Below are positions 12,501-23,581 of a DNA stretch of 64,000 bases, piece after piece. Both the position numbers and the translations under genes were made by a program. The DNA is from Glomus cerebriforme (taxonomy: Eukaryota; Glomeromycota; Glomeromycetes; Glomerales; Glomeraceae), in assembly GCA_003550305.1 (NCBI GenBank), contig QKYT01000015.1, forward strand, positions 344,409-408,408, given 5' to 3'. A model generated the notes under the pieces. It had not been told where the DNA came from, did no database searches, and was given only the letters and a program-made list of their open reading frames with translations. Each line of letters begins with the position of its first letter. Positions within the stretch are counted from its first letter, which is position 1.

Positions 12501-14901
12501 TATTGATGTTAAATCACCTAAATGTGGGCATATTTTACAAGGTGTTAAATGCTGGAAGAGTCAAACCAACGAATTACCTATGTGTAATACTCTCATTGAT
12601 ATTGAATTACCTTGTGGTCATCCATTACAAAGTGTTGAATGTTGGAGAAATAAACAAATTAAAGAAACAGCCAAATGTGATGTTCTTATTAGTTATAAAT
12701 TCCCTGATTGTGGTCATATGTTACGAAATGTTGAATGTTCGCAAATAGAAACAATCAAATGTATGAATCAGGTCAAAAAAAAATTGCCAAATTGTGAACA
12801 CTTTAAAACAGTTCAGGTATGTAATTTTTTTTATTTTTGTTGTAATATATATTTGATTTTGATAATATATATATTTGTTTTAACTATTTTGTGGTTTTTA
12901 TACTTTTAGTGCTCTAAGCCGGTTAATGATATTAAGTGTAAAGAGAAATGTGGAGAATACTTGAAATGTGGTCATAAATGTTTGAAATCATGTTCTGAAT
13001 GTCAGAAACGTTCTAAATCAAATAATAACAAACGAACAAACCATGGAAGATGTAAAAAGATATGTAAAACATTATTATTTTGTGGACATAAATGTAATGA
13101 ATATTGCCACGAGGGAAAAGAATGTCCACCTTGTAGTCAGAGTTGTACAGTGGTATGTGAGCATATTAAACCATGTAGTAAAAATTGTTTAGAACCTTGT
13201 AATATATGTGCAAAGAATTGTTCATGGGAATGTAAACATCAAGGAAAATGTGAGTTAAGTTGCGGAACTCCTTGTAATAGATTACCTTGTAATGAAAGTT
13301 GTGATAAAAAATTGAAATGCGGACATAAATGTACCGGAATTTGTGGTGAAATTTGTCCAAATTTTTGCATCAACTGTGCTCCTAAAAAGGTTAAAAATCA
13401 ATGTAAGTTAATTTTATAATTATTTTATATCATTTATTATATAATTACTAATATTTTTTTAAAAACAGTATCAGATAGAAATATAGATTGGAATAAAGAA
13501 AGAATGATTATTCTTTCTTGTGGGCATGCATATACGATGAAAACTTTGGATAAGCTTATGGGAATGAAAGATTATTATAAAGGTTCAATCGAAGGAGGAT
13601 GGACGTCAATTAAAGAACTTCCGACTTCAACAAATACAAAAACATGCCCAGAATGTCAAACTCCAATTAAAGATATTAGAAGGTATGGAAGAATAATCAA
13701 AAAACACATATTGGACGTACAAACTAAGAAATTCCTGGTAAAACACGGTAGTAAATTAAAAGAAATCAACAAAAAGATCAATTCTTTTGTTTCTGAAGAT
13801 AAAATTAGAAATAGGAGAAAAAAGTTAAAAAAAGAATTGCCTAAATCGGAATTAAGACCAAGAGGATTAGTATTTAAAGAATGTGATATCAATAAGAAAC
13901 AGAATACAATCACTCCTTATAATTATTTTGAAAGTATTGAAAAGCATCACGGATTTGATGAAGATAGTGAGCAAGTTTGGCTTGATCATGTTGGACCATT
14001 ATTACAATACTATCGGGAGTTAATTTCTATTTATCGTGCCTCCCCTCATAGAAAAGCTTTTGAAACTACCGTTTCAAATTTGTAAGTATAAAATTAGTGC
14101 TTTCCTAAAACAACGATTTTTTTTTTTAATTTATTTGAAAAAAATTCTTTTTAGAAACGCAAAGGGAAATTCTGAAGATTTGAGTGCAAGAGTATCAAAT
14201 CTAACTTTCCAAGAAACACTCTCACAAATAGGCATTTCAGTATCACAAGTAGACAGTAGAATTCATTTAGACGCATTTCTTGAAATTATCAATATACAAA
14301 AGATCTTATATCATGAAATCCTATTTATTATTGATGAATTATCAAAAGAACCGATACATGGAGTAATTGAAGATAAAGATATCATAACTATTAAGGAAGT
14401 TTGGACCATTTTTGCTGATAAGCTACAACTCTCTATTCAAAATCATCTACATAGAATAAGAAACGAAGCGGAATCTACTTATTACGGTAGACATTTACTT
14501 ATAATTGATGTAGAAATGTTAGAGATTGATCTTAAAAAGCTCATATATCAATTAAAATATCCGCAGAATGGAATTTTCGATAGAGCACTTCAAGACAGAA
14601 TTATAAAAAAATGCGATGATATTAATAAAAGTATTGGAGATATATCTAGAAGTAACAGATATTATAACGCTGAAGATGAACTTAAGGATGACATTCATAG
14701 ATGGTTAGAAATTTTATGGAAAATTTGTGAAGACGTTGAAACTTGTGCTGAAAATTTTAGTTCAAATATTGATGATAAATTAATAATTCATAAAGCAAAT
14801 ATTTCAGGTGCGTTAATCATTTTTAAAATTATATTTTTTTAAGAAATAATTTAAAAAATTATTTCATTATTATTTTTATTGTTCATTAGAATATAATTGA
14901 T
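6512..14901 (+). CDS. ZNFX1: ZNFX1-like SF1 RNA helicase with expanded NF-X1-like cysteine repeats
   Basis: Exons 6512-7054, 7136-7263, 7340-8787, 8861-8908, 8985-9121, 9199-12816, 12910-13402, 13469-14081, 14155-14807 and a short end 14890-14901 give about 2563 residues, far larger than most SF1 helicases. Order: an RGG-like start (KRGRGGGHDRR); a helical N-terminal region with FRLLRED (exon 3); Walker A GPPGTGKT at about 723-730; YTNHALDQFLEHLL; an acidic Ser/Glu linker; Walker B-like VCEEAGEVLEAH at about 1070; GDHNQLRP; QRRMR; VDNFQGEEANIVIISLVR at about 1295; NVLLSRAREG at about 1332. Then come about 17 NF-X1-like Cys repeats (about 1464-1974), a second Cys-rich block (exon 7), and a RING-like CGHAYTM..CPECQTPI (exon 8). 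Family members bind RNA and work in RNA surveillance and small-RNA inheritance in animals; a like role here is inference. The C-terminal RZ finger seems lost (see separate entry). Confidence 0.9.
11287..12816 (+). repeat. Tandem array of about 17 NF-X1-like cysteine repeats (about 93 bp each)
   Basis: Within exon 6 of the ZNFX1-like gene. Each unit codes for about 31 residues of the form C-N-x-[LP]-[IV]-[DE]-I-x-L-P-x-CGHTLQNVECWK followed by a charged linker ending in P-K. I count 16 clear units plus a degenerate last one (CMNQVKKKLPNCEH). Units 10 and 12 lose the first Cys of CGH (LPCLHLLRN, LPCSHLLRN), unit 13 has CDH, and unit 16 has CSQ in place of CWK. Because the units stay similar at base level, neighbouring frames also stay open (for example 11093-11989 and 11990-12748); those are shadows. 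Confidence 0.9.
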
Positions 14902-15061
14902 GAGTGGTCTCTGTATCCCAACAGTCATCCGGTAAGAAATTTTAATAACGCTTTATTTTACTTAATATTTTTTCTTCTTCTAATAATGATATATTAATCA
15001 TTTTTTAGTATCCGATCGGAAAAATGCATATACTGTCCCGATTGTAATGAGGAAGTCAATT
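14890..15061 (+). pseudogene. Remnant of the C-terminal RZ-type zinc finger of the ZNFX1-like gene
   Basis: Just downstream of exon 9, in a frame that cannot be joined to it, the bases 14890-14931 read NIIDEWSLYPNSHP up to a GT donor at 14932. After the AG at 15007-15008 they continue YPIGK, then one base out of frame CIYCPDCNEEVN and a stop at 15061. In ZNFX1 and RNF213 the RZ finger has the shape W-x-x-C-P-N-G-H-P-Y-x-I-G-x-C followed by C-P-x-C. Here the first Cys is Tyr, the Cys after IG is displaced by a frameshift, and the splice phase from exon 9 leads into TGA at 14899-14901. Either the finger is decayed or the assembly has small indels. Confidence 0.6.
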
Positions 15062-18000
15062 AACCGTTAGAAATAGAATTAACCACCATTTTTTTAAAAT
15101 ATATTATATACTTTTAGAAATATTGAAGTTTATTAAATTTGGAAGTTTATTTAGAAAAATAATTAATTAATTCCATTCATAATAATAATAATATTATATA
15201 TCCACCACTATCACCAGTAGATTATAATAGATTATACTAGATTATGACATTACTGTTATAACCTAGTCCAGGTCGCCAGTAATTCTTTAGACTAATTAGT
15301 TTTAAAATTAATATTATTATAATTGATTTATGAAAAATTTTCATGTAAACAGTTTCAATTGTGATTAATAAAAATTTTCTATTTGCATGTTTCAAAATTA
15401 TAAACCAATATCATCATACGGAATATAAAGAGATTTAAAAATTTTTATAATGTTAAATAGTAAAGAAATTAGAAATTTCTTTTACTTATTCGACTTTATC
15501 TCTTTCTTACAGACTTTATCGATTTTATTGCCTTTATCGTCTCTTTCTCTTTCAGACTTTATTGACCATTTGGATCTCTCTCTCTTTCTCTCTCAGACTT
15601 TACTTTATTTAATCACTTGCTATAAAATTTGACACAGTATATCACAAATTGACATAAGTTTTGAATTTTAAAGTTTTACGTAGTATTACAATTAATAGTA
15701 AAAATTTTATTAAAAAGAATTCACAATAAATTTTCTGAATGCAAACAAGAATTATAATAGTAAAGCAAATTGTAAAGATTTTTTTTGCTTATTTATTTTA
15801 TTATGAGTTGGTACAAAGTGCTATTGCTAATTTTTGAAATTTTTCCTATAGGTTTAAAATTACTTCATCTCAAAAAAGTTCTTTTATAATTAATATCATC
15901 ATTCGCTCTATATAATTTTTCATACTCATCAATGAATAAAATAACAGGTTTTTCTATTTATCTTTATTCTTCCTAAACGCTAGTAACAGAGCTGACATCT
16001 TTTTTTTTCAAAATATTGCAATCATTAATGTGAAGTACAATGACAAATCCTGACCAGAATTCGGCTACAGTTTTTATCATAACGTGCTCAAGAATTAATA
16101 CTGTTCCAAAAAAAAAACAACAATTAGACCATTCAATATAACCAGTTAGCTTAAACAAGAATCAGAACTTATCAAATGCAAATAAATTCATTTTTCAACG
16201 ATCCATAATATATACTTATTACCCATGTGGACTTTTTCAGTAGTCCTTGAATTTTACTACCAAAAATACAACACCAAAGAAATAAGTGAAGCAGCAACTA
16301 TAACCACAACCCAAGATTGTCCAGGCGAAATATTTTTTTTTTTTTACAACTACAACACCGTGGCAATAACAGTCCAAAACCAACTCTTAACATCAAAATT
16401 AAAGCACAAAATATGCTAATAGCACCTCTGATTCTCATTTGTTTATCCAAATAAAGGAGTGGAGGCCATGTACCTTTCTTTAATCCTTTTTAAAAAAGTT
16501 TAAGAGAAACTGCTTCATGACTTTATCAAATTCATGCATAGTGAGTGCTTTGACAATATCCATGCATACTTTACACATAATGCAATAAATGGATAAATGG
16601 GGAAGGATATGATTTTTGATATTATTTAAATAAATTTTTAGAAGCAGTATATTTTCTGGAATAGATATTTATGATAAAGATCACTGCATAACTGAGGCAA
16701 CATAGAAGTGGGAAAAATTTTATATTTATTAATAACACTCAAATATAAGCATCTCCTGCTGAGACAGCTAAAGGAAACTGGATTTCTCGAACACCATCAG
16801 GATGATCTTGTAAGAGGGGATACCAGAGTGGATACTACTGGATTGAGCGAGTATGGGGCCCAACCATCGATTTTTTGATTGAATTTACAAAAATGATAAT
16901 CACAAATTGAAGTAAAATCAATTTATATTTAATTTATTTATTTTAATAAAGAAATAATAACATTTATTAATACTCTTTTAAATCGAAAAAAAGTTAGTTT
17001 AATTAAATATTATTTTACTATTTTATGTAAGAATAGTTGGTAAAAGATGATGATCATAAATGATATAACAAGCTGGCTTTTTTTTAAATATAGTTAAAGT
17101 GTGATTTTGTTGAAAGAAGAAATATGTTAATCTTGAAAATAAACTGGTCTGACTATAAAAAATAAATAATCTCATAGAATTCTGCATATAAATGAATTTT
17201 CATCTAAAGAAGCATGGCTAATATTTTTATGTATGCTTTGAACGCAGAGGCAGATTATTACCATTATATCCAATTTATAGGAATATCATTATGAATGCTT
17301 CCGATTTATTCAGCAAAAAGTTTAAAATGAAATTTTTAAGTGAATTACCAAAACTCAAGCTGAACCCTACAAAAAAAAAAAAAAATTCAAAAGAACGTTA
17401 GTAAACGTTCTTTAAAGTATTGAAATAAAAATACATCCGATATAATCTCACTTCTTAGAATCCTCCAAGCCGACCTATAAAAAAATTTATAAAAAACCTA
17501 AGTCCCTCCCTTCACATTACTTATGAAACTGAATTTTCCATTTGCCGTTTGGAAGAAACCCTAGAAAAAAAATTTATCAGATTGAACGGATCATCTGATC
17601 AAATATCCACCCTGTCGATCATTAAATAAAAGTATATTATTTATGCAACGCATGAAACAGAAATTATGATTCAAGCTGTAATATATTATAATATTCGTAA
17701 TATTTGACTATAACTTGTAACATGTATAATCGTTTTTTAAATTTGACTCATTGTATACATAAATTCTCATTAACCAGAATAAAATATATAAATACTAAAT
17801 ACTGGCCTTTTTTCTTTACAACAGAAAAGGGTTCAATATTAATAAAAAACATAATAATAATAAAAAAAAGAATAGGATTTTGTTAAAATATTTTCTTGGT
17901 TTCTGAGTTTATGTTAGAAGGACCTATCTACTTTTTTATATTTACCTTAACCGTGATTATATCAAAAAACCTGCCAGGGATCTACTTTAACCATGCGGAT

Positions 18001-19840
18001 TCTTTATCTTCAATATGCCACTTTAACAGCTCAATAATGGATATTACAGTATAATAAGGTAATTAATTTATTAATTACGAGTATAAATACTGGTCCATGT
18101 AGCATACTGATATGATTAATGAAACGACTGATAACCTGTGAGTTGAAGTGACGAGTGCGGGACTGTTTCTTCAGTGCGGGGAACCTTGTGACTTTATTTT
18201 CAAATGTTTAATATCTCAACTATGTGTTGTATGGTAAAACCTCACAATAATTTTTATAGGGTCAATCGTAAGGTCTTCTAACTCTGGAGGAGGAGTTAGA
18301 TATGTACCTTCCTTACTGATACAAAGGTTTAAATTGGTCAATAGTTTTTTACTAATTATTGGTTGTATGTTATTGGACTGATTGTTTTCTAGCAAAACCA
18401 TTGAGCTTTTATACTCATAATATTCTATTCTTTAATGTAGGTATCTAAGATCGGTAATACTTCAGGATTTACCATAATATATCGAAAAGTAATAATCTGT
18501 AATTTTAAATGTATATAATTTTTTTTTATTCACTTTGAACATATATAATTTTAATATTTTTTATTTTTCAATATTAAAAAGTGATTATCGGGATCTGTAT
18601 TGAAATAAAATACACACAAAAAAATGCACAGAATGGGGTTTGAAACCTTTACTGCTACTTTATAAAATAAACTAATTCGAAATCCGTTTAAATGTAAAAT
18701 GTTTAACTCCTGCACTTCAAATCATATTATAAAGAATAAAATGATTTATACCAATCAAACACTAAACTCTACCTTTACATTATCAATAAACTGATAAATA
18801 TGAGAATAATTCATAAATAAGAGCATTTGAAAAGGTAACAATAATAACAATACTTTTATAATTTAACATTATACGAAAGTTGATACGTGTCTTTTATGAA
18901 ATACAAAATCATCCGCCCCAAAAAAAAAATTTCAGGGAACCGAATTCTCCTTTTTTTTTGTTTTTCTGATAATACCTGTTTGTTATTTATTAATATAAAT
19001 ATAATACAATTTAATATAATGTAATATTATTTGACAAGAGAGAAGAAAAATGGCTTTTTCACGGGTTAAAACAAACCAAAAAAAAATAATAATAATGTAA
19101 AATAATATGAGCAATAATTACCCACTTTTTTCTTTTAGGTAAAACTAAAAAAAAAATAAAATAAAATAATTTAAATTAAATTTTAGGATTTTCGAGATCA
19201 TACATTTATTGAATTTTTGAATGTACGTAACAAAAGGTTGAAGTCCAAGTTCATCTGATGGTAACAAGAGATTTAATATCTCACGGGATTGTAATTTTGT
19301 TACTGTAAGTTAAATACATATAACTTCATGAAAAAAAAGTATTTCAAATATTTCCATCCTTTTTTTTTTTGTGTAAAAGCCATTTTAAAAATTTAGATTG
19401 TTTTTAATATGAAGGAAATTCTTTTATATTTGGTTTTTCACCAGCATAAATTTTTGTATCGTATCCTTCCAAAAATTTGTAGACATAATGTAATGGTTTA
19501 TTATGAAATAAGTTCGTCTTATTTATGAAATTTATAGATAAATTTTTTCCCACGGTTGAAATATGACAATTTTTTTTTATATAAATTAACTTTTTTATAG
19601 TAATAATTACATAAATATATCGTTCAACAAATATTATTTATTTGATCCTCAGTCCGGCAATTATACAAAGTAATTTACTATAAATGGTTTAACCTAAAAA
19701 AATTAAATTAAACCAATAAAAATAACAAAATTACATATTTAAAGTACAACATAAATAAACCCATGTGCTCATCGCATGATATGTGAGGATAATTAAAAAA
19801 ATAAACAAATAAATAAGAATGAAAATAAAAACTATAAAAT
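15062..19840. other. Gene-poor region with gene relics
   Basis: No confident gene. Minus strand about 15973-16860 holds broken coding-like pieces in several frames: YPLWYPLLQDHPDGVREIQF near 16830, a Cys-rich hydrophobic stretch near 16440-16240, and an open frame with KTVAEFWSGFVIVLHINDCN at 15973-16158. This may be a decayed membrane-protein gene. There is a pyrimidine-rich CT tract at 15536-15600 and a perfect 10-bp hairpin (aaagaacgtt / aacgttcttt) at 17390-17413. An orphan minus-strand open frame at 18216-18401 (with GTYLTPPPELEDLTIDPIKI) has no visible partner exons. Confidence 0.4.
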
Positions 19841-20751
19841 CTAAGATAAATTGTCTAATTCAATATCTGAATTAACTGCATGCCGCCATTTTATTTCTTC
19901 ATGATATTGTCTTAGAAATTTTTCATTTTTTATTCTTGCCCGTCTGACTCTCTCTAAAAAAGATAATACTCTTGTAATAAATCTTCTACGATTTGGAGCC
20001 TTTTTTCCTAGAGAAGAGCCTTCGGGTCTTTTATCGACCCGTTCAACCAATGGGATTCCAGTAGGCGACATGTACTTTCTTGCAACAGCCCCCTTCAAAC
20101 TTCTTTTACAAGATGAACCTCCAATATCAGTTATAAAATCCATAACTAATAAAATTATATTGATATAAATTTAGTATTTTTTTTTTTTTTAAAAAAAAAA
20201 ACGAGTTTATATAATACTATACTCACAACTACATCTATTTCTCCATATATGACAACTCTTGGATTTATTCGTGAAAAAATTCCAATTTGAATTTCATTTG
20301 GTTCTAATCCAATGGATGATTGCCCGATCCGTGTATTTAGTTCTAATCCTTTTCTGAAAAGCTCATCAGTAATTATTGGTTTAAAAGTTATAAACCAAGT
20401 TTGTCCAAAATAAAGTGTATATTGTTTAAAATCTATTTCCGAATCAAAATCAAAAGTACTTGATTTATGACGGGAAATAAATTTATAAGAATTAAAACTC
20501 AATAACAGATTATTTGGAATACTGAGAGGAGATATATGACTATTTGAATTTAAAGTGATATTCAGCCAAGATGGCTCAGACTCAAGCCAAAAGTAATTAT
20601 TATATAATAAATTAACATTTTGACAATTAGGTATCAATTTATTAATTGTATTTTCGGATGGACTGGTTATTATTATTCCATTTATTTCATTTGGAATTCC
20701 GGTACATATATCCATATTAATTTGTTCAGTTGATCGATATGATGAGAACAT
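19841..20751 (-). CDS. Member of an uncharacterised fungal protein family, two exons
   Basis: Exon 1 runs 20751-20223 and exon 2 20145-19841, giving 277 residues. The obvious donor GTGAGT at 20226 would put exon 2 out of frame; using the GT four bases on (GTGA|GTATAG) joins the frames as GEIDVVVIMDFITDIGG, so I chose it. The first exon looks like a beta-rich domain (INMDICTGIPNEINGIIIT, CQNVNLLYNNYFWLESEPSW, LNITLNSNS). Exon 2 begins with the DIGG turn that follows such domains in related fungal proteins as I remember them, then a basic region (RRRFITRVLSFLERVRRARI). The usual hydrophobic segment after DIGG is missing. An upstream in-frame ATG at 20868 would add 39 residues; the one at 20751 is preferred because the domain begins right after it. 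No function is known. Confidence 0.6.
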
Positions 20752-20868
20752 TTTAATAGAAAAGTAAAAGTACGTTTGTTTATATAAAAGAAAATTAGAA
20801 AATGAAGCAAATGATAATATTTCTTCTCTTAAAATATATTGAAGGATGCTTAAAATTTTTAACATCAA

Positions 20869-22379
20869 CAGAAATATAAATCTTGGTATTATTTATAATT
20901 GCTTATTTGATTGACAAGAAAAAGTAACGAACTATGCAGTACCTGATGACCTGATGATGATTGACATTATGCATGCGCTAATCCTAATATCAACAGGTCT
21001 TCGATTGATATTTTAACGCCTCGTTCAATTATATACAATTATGATAACAATGACATTTGTTTCATAATCAATAATGAAAATTTTCACCTATACTAAAAGA
21101 GCTATCATATGTCAATTTTTATAGTGTCTTTATATCCAATAATTTCCATATCTTAAATTAGAACAATGAAATATTAAACATGAATTTCTATTTATAAATT
21201 ATTTATAAATCATCATTTCATATTGATTCCTATAATAAAAAAAATTCTGGAACCCATCAATTATGGATTTTTAGCATTTGATCTGCTTTATTTTGCAAAT
21301 CTCCGCAGTGAAATCAATGTGAAATCAATGTATTGTAATGCATTTATTAACAATAACAATATAAATATATATTTACATACAGTAGGTAAAAAGGGTAATT
21401 TAGTGAATATTATTCGACAATGATCTTGACATTGTGAAAGAATTTTTATTACTAAAAATAAATTTTCACTATAATTAGGTCATCATTGATAAAATGATAA
21501 CTTTTTTTGAATATAATAAAAAAGGAAAAGTTATAAATTTAGTAAAGAAATTTAACTTTAAAAAATCTGATTTAGTCAGGTTTGGGTTTGGGACGTACCA
21601 ATCAATTTTTTTTTTTACGCAATATTAAATATCGTTTCCTTCAGATGGAGACTCGCTAAAAACCATATAATAAGATAAAAATTATTTGACAGTTTTTCAT
21701 TAGGGATAGGATTATTTGTGTTAAAGAAAAACCGTTATCAAGAGATTATGAAATTATTAAACTGAATTATTTTTTTATCACGTAAGTACAAAAAAGTAAA
21801 TGTCTTAAAAAAAGAACAAATTTTCTTACCTTAAAATTAAATTTATTTTTTTTAAAAAAAAAAATGTTCAAAAATTAAAAATAGAAAAAAAAATCTAAAT
21901 CTATTGAACATATCTCCGTGAGCAAGTTGTGTAACAATTATATAATGATATAACAAATATAACAGCAAAATATGCATATAATTAACATTTGCATAAACAA
22001 GACAATTACAATACTAAAAGATACCATGTTTAAATTGGAACAAACACGGAATATAAATGGTCTTTATTAAAATAGCTCTGTTCATTTTCTATTTTTATCA
22101 ACAACTAGGATAACAGATCAATAATCCAAGTGTTCTGAATATGAAATCACACTAACCATTACAAACGTCATTGGTCAACAAAATCAGATCAGATCAGACT
22201 AAAATAGAATTGAACGAGATTATTATGTTTTTTATTCAAATATTTTTTAGGTAATTAAATAAAACCATATTTAAATCATATATAAATACAAGTTATTTAT
22301 TCTGCTTAAGGTTAAAATACCATCTTTACTCTAATATATAAATTTACACATCTCTACATTTCTACATTAATATATAAAA
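20869..22379. other. Intergenic, AT-rich
   Basis: No confident gene or repeat. An open frame at 21223-21423 is low-complexity (Asn/Ile-rich) and is not accepted. A TnAn tract lies at about 21840-21863. Confidence 0.5.
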
Positions 22380-23581
22380 ATGCATTATCATTTGAATAGT
22401 GAAATAATCAGAATTATTTTTGCTGTATTGTTTTTAATTCAAATGGGTTTTTTCTTTGGTTCAATAATCGCAACCATGCCATTAAAATATTTTGAATCTA
22501 CATTGATTATAGTATTTCTTGGACTATTGGCAGGGGGGACATACACAGTAAGTTCTCTTTTTTTTTTTTTATTAAAATTTTTTATTTCATATATTATACT
22601 AAAATTCTATTTAATTTCATATAGATATTATGTAAATCAATACCTAATTTATTGGCATTTTGCAATGCCAATGTTGCGTCCCTCCTATTTGTCAAGGATG
22701 TGGTAAATTTGCATATACCACATAAAATACCCATCCCAATCGAGATTATAACCATTATGAAAATTAACATGTATATAATGATTGGGATGGTTATTTTTTA
22801 TTAATAATCATCTGTGTAAAAAAGTAAGTTAAAAATAATTTCTAAGAAAATTCAAACCTCAATTTTTTTTTAACTATATACTATATATTTAGATATTGGA
22901 AATATACCACCACTTTTCGAGGTATAATTCCAATTCCAGGTGATTTAATGAGTAAGTATTAATTATAATAATTTTTATTAGTTTAATTATTCTACAAGTA
23001 TTTATTTTAAATTTTTTGTTAAATTTTTAGTATGTTATAATATATATGAATGCTACAAATTCATAATATTTGTAGCTATATTCTATTATTATTGTGTTGC
23101 AATACTCAATAATAATGGAAAAATATATATTCTTCTGTTTATACCAATTATTTTTGGTTCACTTTAATTGTAAGTATATTTATAAATTTAACCTTACTAT
23201 ATATATAAGATTTACTAATTTTTATTTATTTATTTTAGATTAAAAGGGAACCGAATATTTTAATTTATTTAATCTATGGCATTCTTAACCAGTTTCTAGC
23301 ATTAATATTATTAATTGTACTATTTATTAATACAACATATTGCCATATGAATTTTGGAAATGACTTCTCATTTTATCGTAAGTATTTGATATTTAGTTTT
23401 ATTTTGTTTTTCAAAATTTGATAATTATTCATTCAAAATATATTCAATTTTTTTAGTGAAATTTCATATTATTGAAGAAAAATATAATTCAATGATGGTA
23501 ATGATTATGAAGAAGTGGAAGCTGAAAAATTTACTAAAAACTAAAGGGATATTGTTTAAATCATATAAGTTATATTTATAA
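22380..23581 (+). pseudogene. Multi-exon membrane-protein gene, probably disrupted
   Basis: Coding-like exons with proper splice signals: 22380-22547 (MHYHLNSEIIRIIFAVLFLI and a Gly-rich hydrophobic stretch), 22625 to about 22800 (ILCKSIPNLLAFCNANVASL), 22893-22951 (YWKYTTTFRGIIPIPGDLM), 23031-23169 (CYNIYECYKFIIFVAIFYYY), 23239-23377 (IKREPNILIYLIYGILNQFL) and 23457-23581. At least five hydrophobic segments are visible. Two in-frame stops, one before the donor at 22823 and one at the end of the fourth exon, prevent one continuous frame. Both lie next to T or A runs, so sequence error cannot be excluded. A polytopic membrane protein is all that can be said; I recognise no family. Confidence 0.45.

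Noticed and set aside
18630..18660. ggggtttgaaacc word that could be a tRNA T-arm
   Set aside because: No acceptor stem, D-arm or anticodon arm fits around it.
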